Positions 17,505 through 27,288 of a stretch of DNA of 64,000 nt are shown here, one piece after another (position 1 is the first letter of the stretch; each line of letters begins with the position of its first letter). A program made the translations under genes and the position numbers. Origin of the DNA: Microbacterium hydrocarbonoxydans (GTDB lineage Bacteria > Actinomycetota > Actinomycetes > Actinomycetales > Microbacteriaceae); the NCBI RefSeq assembly GCF_900105205.1, contig NZ_FNSQ01000005.1, forward strand, positions 806,001-870,000, read 5' to 3'. The notes below the pieces were generated by a model that was not told where the DNA came from, made no database searches, and saw only the letters and a list, made by a program, of their open reading frames with translations.

Positions 17505-18848
17505 ATGAACGACGATGCACGGGAGAACGACCCGGTCGTGGTCCCCGTCCCCTCACCTTTCCCTACGGCCACAGTTCTTCCTGACTCGATCGACGCGGCG
17601 GAGATGACACCGCCGGAGGCGCCGCGAGTGAGCGCGCGCTACGTGTGGTTCATGGTGCTCGCCCAGTTCGGCGTGTTCATGGCCTTCATCACGCCGATCG
17701 CGATCTCACTCGCGGTGCGGCTCGCCGAGCTGGCGCCGAACAACCAGGAGTATCTCGGATTCATCACCGGAGCGGGCGCGCTCTGGGTCATGCTGACTGC
17801 TCCGTTCATGGGCATCTGGAGCGACCGCACTCGTTCGCGACTCGGCCGTCGGCGCCCGTTCATGATCGGCGGGATGCTCGTCGGAGTCGTGTCTCTGGTG
17901 GTGATGGCGTTGGCGCCATCGGTCCTGGTCCTGGGCGCGGGGTGGATCCTCGCCCAGTGGGGCTGGGGCACGGTGCTGGGCAACCTCCAGAACTCGACAG
18001 CAGATCGTCTCCCTGAATCGCAGCGTGGGAAGGTGGCGGGTCTGACCGGCTTCGCCACCCAGGTCGCCCCGGTGATCGGCGTGATCGCGACGATGGGGCT
18101 GACCGGAGACCCTCTGCTCCTCTTCCTCGTCCCCGGCATCGTGGGAGTCGTCTTCGTGATCCTGTTCGTCACTCTGGTCCATGAGGACGACAGCCGCGGC
18201 CTGCCGCTCGAGCGCATCGGGCTCGCAGGCGTGCTCGGCAAGTACGTGTTCAATCCGCGCAGGTATGCGGATTTCTCGTGGAACTGGTTGGGACGCTTCC
18301 TGTTCTACTTCGGCCTCACGCTCAACACGACGTTCACTGCGTACTTCTTCGCCGACCGTCTGGGCGTCTCCGTCACGGAGGTCTCGGGCATCATCGGCAT
18401 CCTCGGCGCGGTGGGGGTGCTCGCCACGACCGCCGGCGCTCTCGGCGGTGGATTCCTGTCCGACCGGCTGCGCCGCCGCCGGGTCTTCCTCGTCATCGGC
18501 GGCTCGATCATGGCCGCGGGCATGGTCACCATGGCGTTGTCGTCAGACCTCGCGTTCCTTTTCGCGGGTTCGCTGATCGTGTCACTGGGTATCGGTCTGT
18601 TCTCTGCAGTCGACATGGCGCTGCTGCTCGACGTGCTTCCCGAGAGGCAGACCGACGCGGGGCGGTTCATGGGCATCACCGGTTTCGCGACCTCCATCCC
18701 GCAGGCGGCGGCCCCGTTCATCGCGTCGGCGATCCTGCTCATCGGTGTCACTGATGGCGCGAAGAACTACGGCCTCCTCTTCTTCGTCGCTGCGGCTCTC
18801 GTGTTCCTCGGCGGCCTCGTCATCCTTCGAATCAAGTCCGTCCGCTGA
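17505..18848 (+). CDS. MFS transporter, probable rhamnoside uptake
   Basis: 447 residues, about 12 membrane segments after a 45-residue polar N-terminus. Between segments 2 and 3 it has GIWSDRTRSRLGRRRPFM, the MFS loop motif. GGAG stands 5 bases before the ATG at 17505, which is therefore preferred to an upstream frame start. First gene of the operon followed by GH78 (35 bases later), GH3 and the SDR fusion. The glycosidases in the operon lack signal peptides, so this protein should bring in the intact glycoside. The substrate is inferred from the neighbours. Confidence 0.8.
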   Translation: MNDDARENDPVVVPVPSPFPTATVLPDSIDAAEMTPPEAPRVSARYVWFMVLAQFGVFMAFITPIAISLAVRLAELAPNNQEYLGFITGAGALWVMLTAPFMGIWSDRTRSRLGRRRPFMIGGMLVGVVSLVVMALAPSVLVLGAGWILAQWGWGTVLGNLQNSTADRLPESQRGKVAGLTGFATQVAPVIGVIATMGLTGDPLLLFLVPGIVGVVFVILFVTLVHEDDSRGLPLERIGLAGVLGKYVFNPRRYADFSWNWLGRFLFYFGLTLNTTFTAYFFADRLGVSVTEVSGIIGILGAVGVLATTAGALGGGFLSDRLRRRRVFLVIGGSIMAAGMVTMALSSDLAFLFAGSLIVSLGIGLFSAVDMALLLDVLPERQTDAGRFMGITGFATSIPQAAAPFIASAILLIGVTDGAKNYGLLFFVAAALVFLGGLVILRIKSVR

Positions 18849-18883
18849 CCCGTCTCCCACTCGAGGAACTGAGGAAAGACCCC

Positions 18884-21370
18884 ATGACCACTGCCACCTT
18901 CATCACCCCCGTGACCCCGAGCGGACGGGAGGGGGACCCCGCGCCCTACTTCCGACGGGACTTCACGGCATCCGCCGGTCTGCAGCGTGCCACCTTGCGC
19001 GTGACCGCGATCGGTCTCGTGGAGGCATGGCTCAATGGAGCGCGGGTCGGCGATGAAGTCCTCGCGCCCGGCTGGACCTCCTATCGGCATCGCCTGGCGG
19101 TGTCCAGCCATGACGTCACCTCGCTCATCCGCGAGGGCGAGAACGCCCTGGGGGCGATCGTCGGCGAAGGGTGGGCTCTCGGACGACTCGGATGGGAGAA
19201 CCGGCGCAATCATTACAGCGATCGCCCGGCGCTGTGGGCAGAGCTCGTGCTCGAGTACGTCGACCGGGTCGAGACGATCGGGACGGATGACTCCTTCCGG
19301 GTGTCGTCCGGTGCCATCCGCAGTGCCAGCATCTACGACGGCGAGATCGTGGATGCTCGACAGGAGCCGATGGGATGGAGCGCGCCGGGCTTCGATGAGA
19401 GTTCGTGGGGTCCGGTTGAAGGTCTCGACTGGCCGGTGGAGTCGTTGATCGAGCGGACCGCCGAGCCGATCCGTCGCGTCGAGGAACTCGTGCCGGTGGA
19501 GGTTCTCACGAGTCCGAGCGGACGCACCGTCGTGGACTTCGGACAGAACATCTCCGGCTGGGTACGGTTCACCGTGTCCGCGTCCACCGGCGACGTGATC
19601 ACGCTGCGACATGCAGAGGTCCTCACGAACGGCGACCTCGATTACGAGACGATCCGGACCGCGCGAGCCACGGATGTGTACACCGCGCGTGGCGACGTGT
19701 CCGAGACCTTCGAGCCGCGTTTCACGTTCCACGGCTTCCGCTACGTCGATATCGAAGGCTGGCCCGGCCAGCCTTCCCCGGACGACCTGAGGGCGATCGT
19801 GGTGCACAGCGACATGACCCGTACCGGATGGTTCGAGACGTCGAGTCCGCTGGTGAACCGCCTGCACGAGAACGTCGTGTGGTCGATGCGGGACAACTTC
19901 GTCGGCGTGCCCACCGATTGCCCGCAGCGAGACGAACGGCTCGGCTGGACCGGTGATCTCAACGCCTTCGCACCCACGGCGGCCTTCCTCTACGACGTTC
20001 GCGGTGTGCTCGGCTCGTGGCTGGAAGATCTCTCGGCCGAGCAGGAGGAGAAAGGGTTCGTGCCGTGGGTCGTCCCGGACGTGCTGTCGACTCCTTCGTC
20101 ACCCACCGCATTGTGGTCGGATGTCGCCGTGAGCCTGCCATGGGTCCTGTACCAGGAGTATGGCGACCCGGAGATCCTCCGTCGTGCCTACCCGTCGATG
20201 ACCGCATTCATCCGCAGTGTGGAGTCGTCGCTCGATGAGCACGGTCTGTGGTCGAGCGGGTTCCAGTACGGTGACTGGCTCGACCCCGATGCCCCGAGCG
20301 ACAATCCCGCGGGAGGGAAGACGGACCGTCACCTGGTGGCATCCGCCTACTTGTGCAAGACGACGCGCGAGCTGGCCGACACGGCAGCGCTGCTCGGTGA
20401 GGAAGCCGATGCCGCGCACTTCGCAGCGCTCGCTGACCGTGTGCGCGCGGCGTTCCGACGGGAGTACGTCACGGCCGCAGGGCGGATCGTGAACGAGTCC
20501 GCGACGGCATACGCACTGGCCATCGTGTTCGACATCCTCGACGCTGAGCAGCGGAAGCACGCCGGGGACCAGCTCGCAAACCTGGTGGCCAAGGCGGGGT
20601 TCAGGATCTCGACCGGGTTCGCGGGCACTCCGCTGGTGACCGACGCGCTGTCCAGCACCGGCCATCTCGATGAGGCGTATGCGCTCCTCACGGAGACCCA
20701 GTGCCCGTCCTTCCTGTATCCCGTCACGATGGGCGCGACGACGATCTGGGAGCGGTGGGACTCGATCCGCCCCGACGGGACGATCAATCCCTCCGGCATG
20801 ACGTCACTCAATCATTACGCCCTCGGCGCGGTGGCATCATGGCTGCATCGCGTCGTCGGCGGCATCGAGGCGACCGAACCCGGATACCGGCGGATCCGAA
20901 TCGCACCGCGGCCCGGCGGTGGGCTCACGTCCGCGAAGACCGGCCACACCACCGTGCGAGGCGAGATCGCCGTGTCCTGGCGTCACGAGAACGGGGAGAT
21001 GGCCGTTGACGTCGTCGTGCCCGAGGGTGCCGACGCCGAAGTGGTGCTTCCGCTCCATCCGGACTCCCTGGCCGAGACCGTGGGAGCCGGCAGCCATTCC
21101 TGGCGGTACGAGGTCCCGGTCGCGCAGCGGGCCGAGTACTCGATGGACACGTCTCTGAATGTTCTGGCCGCCGACCCCGTCGTGTGGCGTGACGTCACTG
21201 CGGTCTTCGCGGAGCACCTACCGGGGATCCCGATCGACGGCACTGCCCCCGAGGCGGCCGTGATGAGCCTCGACATCGTTCTCGGGTACATCCCCGGAGC
21301 CTCCGACGAGCTGCGCGCCGATCTCGAGCGTGCTGTGACCGATTCGAATACACGAGGAGTACACGCATGA
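18884..21370 (+). CDS. Alpha-L-rhamnosidase, GH78
   Basis: 828 residues. N-terminal beta domains (about 1-300) are followed by the six-hairpin (alpha/alpha)6 barrel and a C-terminal beta domain. The GH78 hallmark DCPQRDERLGWTGD starts at D345, placing the general acid at E351; TIWERWD gives the probable base E623. Both match the inverting mechanism of characterised rhamnosidases. No signal peptide, so it works on imported rhamnosides. The stop overlaps the GH3 start (ATGA). The natural substrate could be a rutinoside, neohesperidoside or saponin sugar chain. Confidence 0.9.
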   Translation: MTTATFITPVTPSGREGDPAPYFRRDFTASAGLQRATLRVTAIGLVEAWLNGARVGDEVLAPGWTSYRHRLAVSSHDVTSLIREGENALGAIVGEGWALGRLGWENRRNHYSDRPALWAELVLEYVDRVETIGTDDSFRVSSGAIRSASIYDGEIVDARQEPMGWSAPGFDESSWGPVEGLDWPVESLIERTAEPIRRVEELVPVEVLTSPSGRTVVDFGQNISGWVRFTVSASTGDVITLRHAEVLTNGDLDYETIRTARATDVYTARGDVSETFEPRFTFHGFRYVDIEGWPGQPSPDDLRAIVVHSDMTRTGWFETSSPLVNRLHENVVWSMRDNFVGVPTDCPQRDERLGWTGDLNAFAPTAAFLYDVRGVLGSWLEDLSAEQEEKGFVPWVVPDVLSTPSSPTALWSDVAVSLPWVLYQEYGDPEILRRAYPSMTAFIRSVESSLDEHGLWSSGFQYGDWLDPDAPSDNPAGGKTDRHLVASAYLCKTTRELADTAALLGEEADAAHFAALADRVRAAFRREYVTAAGRIVNESATAYALAIVFDILDAEQRKHAGDQLANLVAKAGFRISTGFAGTPLVTDALSSTGHLDEAYALLTETQCPSFLYPVTMGATTIWERWDSIRPDGTINPSGMTSLNHYALGAVASWLHRVVGGIEATEPGYRRIRIAPRPGGGLTSAKTGHTTVRGEIAVSWRHENGEMAVDVVVPEGADAEVVLPLHPDSLAETVGAGSHSWRYEVPVAQRAEYSMDTSLNVLAADPVVWRDVTAVFAEHLPGIPIDGTAPEAAVMSLDIVLGYIPGASDELRADLERAVTDSNTRGVHA

Positions 21371-23661
21371 CTGACACTCAGGCCGGTGCAGGTATCGCCC
21401 CGGATTCGTTCGATGAGAACGCCACTGAACCGGCCGCGCTGCTCAGCGGCAAGGACTTCTGGTCCACTCGCGAAGGACACGGCATCCGCTCGCTGGTGCT
21501 CACGGACGGACCACACGGCGTTCGTCGTCAGAGTGGCGATGCCGACCATCTCGGTCTCAACCAGAGCGTGCCTGCCACCTGCTTCCCGCCGGGAGCCGGA
21601 ATCGCCTCGAGTTGGGACCCGACCCTCATGCGTGAAGTCGGTGAAGCGCTGGGTCGCGAGGCGCGCGCGCTCGGCGTCGACGTGCTTCTCGGGCCTGCGA
21701 TCAACATCAAACGCTCGCCGCTCGGCGGGCGCACGTTCGAGTACCTCTCCGAGGACCCTCGCCTCACAGGCGCGCTCGCTGTCGAGTACGTGCGCGGTGT
21801 CCAGAGCACGGGGGTCGGCACCTCGGTGAAGCACTTCGCGGTCAACAACCAGGAGACCGACCGCATGCGCACCAGCGCGGAAGTCGACGCCCGCACCCTG
21901 CGGGAGATCTATCTGCCCGCGTTCGAGCGGGTCGTCAAGGAGGCTTCGCCGACATCGGTGATGAGCGCCTACAACGCCGTCAACGGCGTCTTCTCCTCTG
22001 AGAATCGATGGCTTCTCACCGAGCTGCTGCGCGAGGAGTGGGGGTTCGACGGCCTTGTGGTCTCCGACTGGGGAGCGATCAAGGACCGGGTCGTCGCCCT
22101 GGCCGCGGGTCTCGATCTCGAGATGCCCGGGACGGGTGACGCGGGCACCGAGGCGATTCTGCAGGCGGTGCGCGACGGACGTCTTGAATCGTCAGTCGTC
22201 GAAGCGAGTGTCGAGAGGCTGCGGACGATCGCCGAGCGCACCGCACCCTCCGGAGACGCAACAGAGATCGATCTCGACGCGCATCATCTTCTTGCGCGGC
22301 GTGCAGCGGCGGCATCGATCGTCCTTCTCCGCAATGAGAACGAGACCCTGCCGCTCCGGACCGGACAGCGGGTGGCGGTCGTCGGTGAGCTCGCCGTGGC
22401 ACCGCAGTATCAGGGAGGTGGCAGCTCGCACGTGAACCCGACGAGGGTCGACCTTCCGCTCGACGAGCTGCGCGAGGCGCTCGGTGACGAGCACGTCGTC
22501 TACGCTCCGGGGTACTCGCGCACGCCGGACGAGGATGCGTCCGGACTGCTCGCCGAGGCACGTACCGCCGCCGCCTCCGCGGACGTGACCGTCGTGTTCG
22601 TCGGCCTCTACGAGGAAGACCAGTCCGAGGGGTTCGACCGCGAGCACATCGACCTGCCTTCGCCGCATCTGGCGCTGATAGAGGCCGTCGTCGGTGTCGC
22701 GAAGAAGACCGTCGTCGTGCTGTCGAACGGCGGGGTGGTCACGCTCGAGCCATGGCATGACCGGGTGGATGCCATCGTCGAGGGATGGGCCCTCGGCCAG
22801 GCTGTCGGCAGCGCCCTCGCCGACGTTCTCACGGGTGCGGTGAACCCCTCCGGACGCCTCGCCGAGACGATCCCCCATGCGCTGGCCGACACACCCGCTT
22901 TCCTGAACTTCCCCGGTGAGCAGGAAGTGGTGCGCTACGGGGAGGGCGTGTTCGTGGGCTACCGGTACTACACCAGTGTCGACCGCGCGGTCCGGTACCC
23001 GTTCGGCCACGGCCTGAGCTACACGAGCTTCAGTGTCGAAGCCTTCGAGGTCGAGGCCGATGGCGTCGACACCGCGAAGGTGCGTGTGACTGTCCGGAAC
23101 GCCGGAGACCGAGCCGGATCGGATGTGGTGCAGCTCTACATCGCCCCTGCGCCGTCGCCAGTCCGTCGGCCGATCCGCGAACTCGGAGCGTTCGCGAAGG
23201 TCACGCTCGAACCGGGCGAGTCCACCACGGTTTCGCTCGCCCTCGAGCGCCGCGCGTTCGCGCATTGGGATGCCCGCGCCGCACGGTGGTGGGTGGACCC
23301 AGGCACATATCGCGTCGAGCTCGGCCGATCGGCCAGCGAGATCGTCGCCGTCCGCGAACTCTCGCTTGCCGGGGATGTCGAGCGCCCGGCCGCGCTGAGT
23401 CTCGAGTCCACGGTGAAGGAGTGGTTCGGACACGCCGTCGTCGGGCCCGTCCTGATGCAGAGCATGATGGCCGACGCGACGGCCGAGCAGCAGGCGGCGG
23501 CCGAGGCGAACGCGAGCGCGCTCAAGATGGTCGAATCGATGCCCATGGGGCAGTTCGCCCGTTTCCCTGGAGTGGACATTCCCGAGGAAGCGCTCGAACA
23601 GCTCGTCGCCCTGAGCGTCTCCGCCGCGATGCCCGATCCGGCGTCGGAGCCGGCGCTATGA
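21367..23661 (+). CDS. GH3 beta-glucosidase
   Basis: 764 residues in the order (beta/alpha)8 domain, alpha/beta sandwich, fibronectin-III-like domain, plus about 80 extra residues at the end. The nucleophile aspartate is D234 in LVVSDWGA; VKHFAVNNQETDR is the conserved substrate-site segment. Intracellular, no signal peptide. Coupled by overlap to GH78 before and to the SDR after. The combination GH78 then GH3 suggests stepwise removal of rhamnose and then glucose from a plant glycoside. Confidence 0.9.
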   Translation: MTDTQAGAGIAPDSFDENATEPAALLSGKDFWSTREGHGIRSLVLTDGPHGVRRQSGDADHLGLNQSVPATCFPPGAGIASSWDPTLMREVGEALGREARALGVDVLLGPAINIKRSPLGGRTFEYLSEDPRLTGALAVEYVRGVQSTGVGTSVKHFAVNNQETDRMRTSAEVDARTLREIYLPAFERVVKEASPTSVMSAYNAVNGVFSSENRWLLTELLREEWGFDGLVVSDWGAIKDRVVALAAGLDLEMPGTGDAGTEAILQAVRDGRLESSVVEASVERLRTIAERTAPSGDATEIDLDAHHLLARRAAAASIVLLRNENETLPLRTGQRVAVVGELAVAPQYQGGGSSHVNPTRVDLPLDELREALGDEHVVYAPGYSRTPDEDASGLLAEARTAAASADVTVVFVGLYEEDQSEGFDREHIDLPSPHLALIEAVVGVAKKTVVVLSNGGVVTLEPWHDRVDAIVEGWALGQAVGSALADVLTGAVNPSGRLAETIPHALADTPAFLNFPGEQEVVRYGEGVFVGYRYYTSVDRAVRYPFGHGLSYTSFSVEAFEVEADGVDTAKVRVTVRNAGDRAGSDVVQLYIAPAPSPVRRPIRELGAFAKVTLEPGESTTVSLALERRAFAHWDARAARWWVDPGTYRVELGRSASEIVAVRELSLAGDVERPAALSLESTVKEWFGHAVVGPVLMQSMMADATAEQQAAAEANASALKMVESMPMGQFARFPGVDIPEEALEQLVALSVSAAMPDPASEPAL

Positions 23662-25151
23662 CTCGCGACCCCGGACGTCGGCGCGTCTTCCTGACGGGCG
23701 CGGCGGGAAACTGGGGACGGGCGATCCTGCGTGAGTTCGCGGAGCGGGCCGACGAGTACCAGGTGATCGCGCTCGTGCTTCCCTCGGCGAAGGATGCCGC
23801 GGCGATTCGTCACTTCGAGGACATGGAGAATCTCGACGTGGTGTTCGGGGACCTCACCGATTACGCAGCCGTCGAACGTTGCGTTCGGGGTGCCGACATC
23901 GTGCTGCACGTCGGAGCCGTCGTATCGCCCTTCGCAGACGAGCATCCAGAGCTCGCGCACCGGGTGAACGTCGGCAGCATCCGGAACATCATCCGTGCGG
24001 TCCGGGCGCAGCCGGACCCGGGAGAGATCGGTGTCATCGGTATCGGCACCGTCGCAGAGACGGGAGACCGGACGCCGCCCCACCACTGGGGACGCGTCGG
24101 CGACCCCCTGAGAGTGTCGCGGTTCGACGAATACGGTCAGAGCAAGGTCGTCGCGGAGAAGGAACTCGTCGACTCGGGCCTGCCGAAGTGGGCCTGGTTG
24201 CGCCAGACCGGCATCTTCCACCCGGGGATGCTCGAGATCCGCGACCCGATCATGACGCACTCGACCCTCGGCGGAGTCATGGAGTGGGTCACAGCCGAAG
24301 ACGCCGCGCGACTCCTCGTCAATGCCTGCGATCCGGACATACCGGCCGAATTCTGGCGCGACATCCACAACATCGGCGGCGGCGCGGCATGGCGGCTCAC
24401 GAACTGGCAGCTGCAGACGATGATCTCCGGTGCGATGGGCGTCCGCGACGTGCGGAGGTGGTACGACCGGAACTGGTTCGCCACCAGGAACTTCCACGGG
24501 CAGTGGTATACCGACTCCGACCGGCTCGAGATGCTCGTGCCATTCCGCCGTGACACCCCGTCAGAAGCGCTCGCGCGAGCGGTCGCCACGCTTCCCGGAG
24601 CCGTACGCTCCGCCGGGCTGATCCCTCCGGCGATCGTGAAGCACCTCGTGTTGAAGCCACTCGCTCACAAGCCCCGCGGGACCATGGACTACATCCGACG
24701 AGGAGACGACGAAGGCATCTCGGCATTCTTCGGCTCCCGAGAGGAATGGGAGCGCATCGGTGATTGGTCGACGTTCTGGCCGCCGCGTCCCGATCGATCG
24801 GCCACCCTGCTCGATCACGGGTACGACGAGACGAAGCACTCGTCGGAATGGAGTTCTCTCGACTACGTCGAAGCCGCGAGTTTCCGGGGCGGAGAATCGC
24901 TCTCGCCGGATGCTGTGCGCGGCGACATCGCGACGCCTCTTCAGTGGCGCTGTGCATTCGGTCATGAATTCGCCGGAAGCCCCCGCCTTGTACTCCGCGC
25001 AGGTCACTGGTGCCCTGACTGCATCACAGACGTCGTCGGCTATGCGAAGCAGGCGGAGCGCAACCCGTTCCTCGCGCAACTCGAGACTCTCGGGGGTGAC
25101 TCGGAACCGGCTGCAGCGGACCTCCGGGCATCGGTGCAGTCGGTCACATGA
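23658..25151 (+). CDS. NAD-dependent epimerase/dehydratase (extended SDR) fused to a zinc-ribbon-like tail
   Basis: 497 residues. The Rossmann part has TGAAGNWG at 13-20 and the catalytic pair Y159-x3-K163 (YGQSK); it runs to about 280 and is followed by a linker region. Near the C-terminus four potential zinc ligands appear as C432-x3-H436 (WRCAFGHEF) and C452-x2-C455 (WCPDC), similar in spacing to DUF4379-type zinc ribbons. Such a tail is unusual for an SDR. The gene overlaps the GH3 stop by 4 bases. Its likely job is oxidation or reduction of the sugar or aglycone released upstream; the role of the tail is unknown. Confidence 0.75.
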   Translation: MTRDPGRRRVFLTGAAGNWGRAILREFAERADEYQVIALVLPSAKDAAAIRHFEDMENLDVVFGDLTDYAAVERCVRGADIVLHVGAVVSPFADEHPELAHRVNVGSIRNIIRAVRAQPDPGEIGVIGIGTVAETGDRTPPHHWGRVGDPLRVSRFDEYGQSKVVAEKELVDSGLPKWAWLRQTGIFHPGMLEIRDPIMTHSTLGGVMEWVTAEDAARLLVNACDPDIPAEFWRDIHNIGGGAAWRLTNWQLQTMISGAMGVRDVRRWYDRNWFATRNFHGQWYTDSDRLEMLVPFRRDTPSEALARAVATLPGAVRSAGLIPPAIVKHLVLKPLAHKPRGTMDYIRRGDDEGISAFFGSREEWERIGDWSTFWPPRPDRSATLLDHGYDETKHSSEWSSLDYVEAASFRGGESLSPDAVRGDIATPLQWRCAFGHEFAGSPRLVLRAGHWCPDCITDVVGYAKQAERNPFLAQLETLGGDSEPAAADLRASVQSVT

Positions 25152-25229
25152 CGCCAGCGCGGGCGATCGGCATCCGCTTCCACCCCGCCGCCCTTCTCAC
25201 CCAGCCACCCGTGCTTCACACAGCCGCCA

Positions 25230-26186
25230 TCACGCGTCGACGGCGTCGCGGGTGCGCGCAGCCGCCTGATCCGGTCCGCCGAGCTCGCCGAGGAGCGGCG
25301 GGTCCGCCCCCGGGCGCGAGACGGTCACGGCGGCGGCGCGTGCGCTGAAGCGAAGCAGCTCGGCGAGCGAGTCGTCGCCGATGCTCTGCAGCGCCGCGCG
25401 CGATCCCGCGGAATCGAGGCCGAGATCGAGAAGGCCGTGGATGAGGGCGCTCATGAACGTGTCGCCGGCTCCGACGGTGTCCACGACGTCGACGGAACGT
25501 CCTCTGACCTGCGTCACGCCACCGCGGGTCACCCCGAACGCACCGTTCGCGCCCGTGGTGACCACGACCGCCGACGGCCCGCGCTGCAGCCAGGAGCGCG
25601 CGACCTCGAGCGGATCGACGCCGGGATACAGCCAGGCCAGATCCTCGTCGCTGGCTTTGACGAGGTCGGCGAGGGCGACGAATCCTTCGACGTCGTGCAC
25701 TGTCTGCGGATGGTCAGGGAGAAGTGCAGGACGCACGTTGGGGTCATAGGTGACCAGGGAGGTCGCCCGCATCTCCGTGAGGAGGGCGCGTACCGCCGCC
25801 GCACCGGGAGTCATCGACGCGGCGATCGATCCCGTGTGCACGATCCCGATGTCGTCGTGGTGCGCCGCGGCGATGCCATCCCCCGACCAGGAGATGTCGA
25901 ACTCATAGCGCGCCGAGCCGGATTCGTCGAGGTGGGCGGTCGCGGTCGCCGTGTGCGCAGCGGTCGAGGAGACGACCCGGACGCCCGCTTCCCTCAACCA
26001 CTCGCGTATCCTCTCGCCGCGCGGGTCGTCGCCGAGCTGCGTGAGGAACAGGGCGGCATCCCCGAGGCGGCCGAGCGCGAGTGCGACGTTCGCAGGGCTG
26101 CCGCCGGGGCTCTCGTCGACGCGCCCATCTGCGCGATGGACGACGTCGACGAGAGCCTCCCCGACGACGAGGACGGTCCGGCTCAT
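25230..26186 (-). CDS. PfkB-family sugar kinase (fructokinase-like)
   Basis: 318 residues. Ribokinase-fold signatures: an N-terminal substrate site with SPGGSPANVALALGRLG at 26-42 and the C-terminal anion-hole/catalytic motif GAGDTF at 239-244 with base D242. Phosphorylates an imported free sugar with ATP. Its position after the ABM protein and ABC importer genes suggests that the imported sugar is phosphorylated here. Fructose and ribose are both plausible; the sequence does not decide between them. It overlaps the preceding gene (ATGA). Confidence 0.85.
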   Translation of the reverse strand: MSRTVLVVGEALVDVVHRADGRVDESPGGSPANVALALGRLGDAALFLTQLGDDPRGERIREWLREAGVRVVSSTAAHTATATAHLDESGSARYEFDISWSGDGIAAAHHDDIGIVHTGSIAASMTPGAAAVRALLTEMRATSLVTYDPNVRPALLPDHPQTVHDVEGFVALADLVKASDEDLAWLYPGVDPLEVARSWLQRGPSAVVVTTGANGAFGVTRGGVTQVRGRSVDVVDTVGAGDTFMSALIHGLLDLGLDSAGSRAALQSIGDDSLAELLRFSARAAAVTVSRPGADPPLLGELGGPDQAAARTRDAVDA

Positions 26187-26491
26187 GATCGCCCGAGGGG
26201 CGTCAGGAACGAGAGGATGCTGTGCGGTTCGACGATTCTCGGCACGAGCTCGGCATTGAAGGCGCGTCCGGCTTCGGCACCGACATGCTCGTCGAACGCG
26301 GCCCGGTCCCGGTAGAGCTCGAAGACGACGAAGCGATCGGCATCCTCCGCCCGGCGGTACACGTCGAACACCCGGTTGCCCGGTTCCGATCGCACCGTCG
26401 CCGCGTACTCCGCGATCAGGGCCTCCACCTCGTCCGATGCCCCGGGGAGCGCCGTGAACTCGGCGTAGAGGGCGACGTGCTCGTCGCTCAT
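26183..26491 (-). CDS. ABM-domain protein (putative quinol monooxygenase or sugar mutarotase-like)
   Basis: 102 residues, the size of a single antibiotic-biosynthesis-monooxygenase domain. It starts VALYAEFTALPGASDEVEAL and has FVVFELYRDRAAFDEHVGA, the family's two conserved halves. It overlaps both neighbours by 4 bases, so it belongs to the sugar import operon. A redox role is not obvious there; related ferredoxin-like folds include L-rhamnose mutarotase, so an anomer-converting role is a reasonable guess. Confidence 0.75.
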   Translation of the reverse strand: MSDEHVALYAEFTALPGASDEVEALIAEYAATVRSEPGNRVFDVYRRAEDADRFVVFELYRDRAAFDEHVGAEAGRAFNAELVPRIVEPHSILSFLTPLGRS

Positions 26492-27288
26492 GCCTGCGCG
26501 GCTCCGGTCATGATCGCCACGGCATCCGTCATGGTGTGCGACTGCGGCGTGATGGTCGCGGCGCGCTTGCCGAGACGCTGGATGTGAATGCGGTCGGCGA
26601 CCTGGAACACGTGCGGCATGTTGTGCGAGATCAGGATGACCGGGACGCCGTTGCCGCGCAGATTCTCGATCAGCTCGAGCACCTGATTCGATTCGCGCAC
26701 GCCGAGAGCGGCGGTGGGCTCGTCGAGGACCACGACCTTCGAGCCGAACGCGGCGGCGCGAGCCACGGCGACGGCCTGGCGCTGGCCTCCGGAGAGGTTC
26801 TCGACCGCCACGGTCACATCCTGGAGCGTGGAGATCCCCAGCTTCAGCACCTGATCGCGGGCATCCTGTCGCATTCCGGCCGTGTCGAGGGCACGGAACA
26901 CCGAACCGAGGATGCCGGGCTTGCGCCGCTCACGGCCGAGGTAGAGGTTCGAGGCGACATCGAGCGCGGGGGAGACGGCGAGATTCTGGTAGACCGTCTC
27001 GATGCCGGCATTGCGCGCATCCTGGGGGCCCTTGAAGTGGACCTCCTGACCGTCGAGCAGCAGCTGCCCGTCGTCGGGGATGTAGGCGCCGGTGAGGCAC
27101 TTGATGAGCGTCGACTTGCCCGCGCCGTTGTCGCCGATGATCGCGAGGACCTCGCCGGCATGCAGTTGCAGGCTCACGCCGTCCAGACCGACCACGCGAC
27201 CGAAGGTCTTCACGAGGCGCTTGGCTTCGAGGACCGGCACCCCGGTGGGCGTCGGTGCGGGGGAGAGGGCTTCAGCTGTAGTGGTCAC
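26488..27288 (-). CDS. Sugar ABC transporter ATP-binding protein (FrcA-like, single domain)
   Basis: 266 residues with one ATPase domain, unlike RbsA which has two. Walker A GDNGAGKST, signature LSGGQRQAVAVARA, Walker B VVVLDEP. The GTG at 27288 is chosen because it overlaps the permease stop (GTGA), the usual coupling; an ATG at 27309 would lie inside the permease. Energises the importer formed with the permease and binding protein upstream in the operon. Confidence 0.85.
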   Translation of the reverse strand: MTTTAEALSPAPTPTGVPVLEAKRLVKTFGRVVGLDGVSLQLHAGEVLAIIGDNGAGKSTLIKCLTGAYIPDDGQLLLDGQEVHFKGPQDARNAGIETVYQNLAVSPALDVASNLYLGRERRKPGILGSVFRALDTAGMRQDARDQVLKLGISTLQDVTVAVENLSGGQRQAVAVARAAAFGSKVVVLDEPTAALGVRESNQVLELIENLRGNGVPVILISHNMPHVFQVADRIHIQRLGKRAATITPQSHTMTDAVAIMTGAAQA

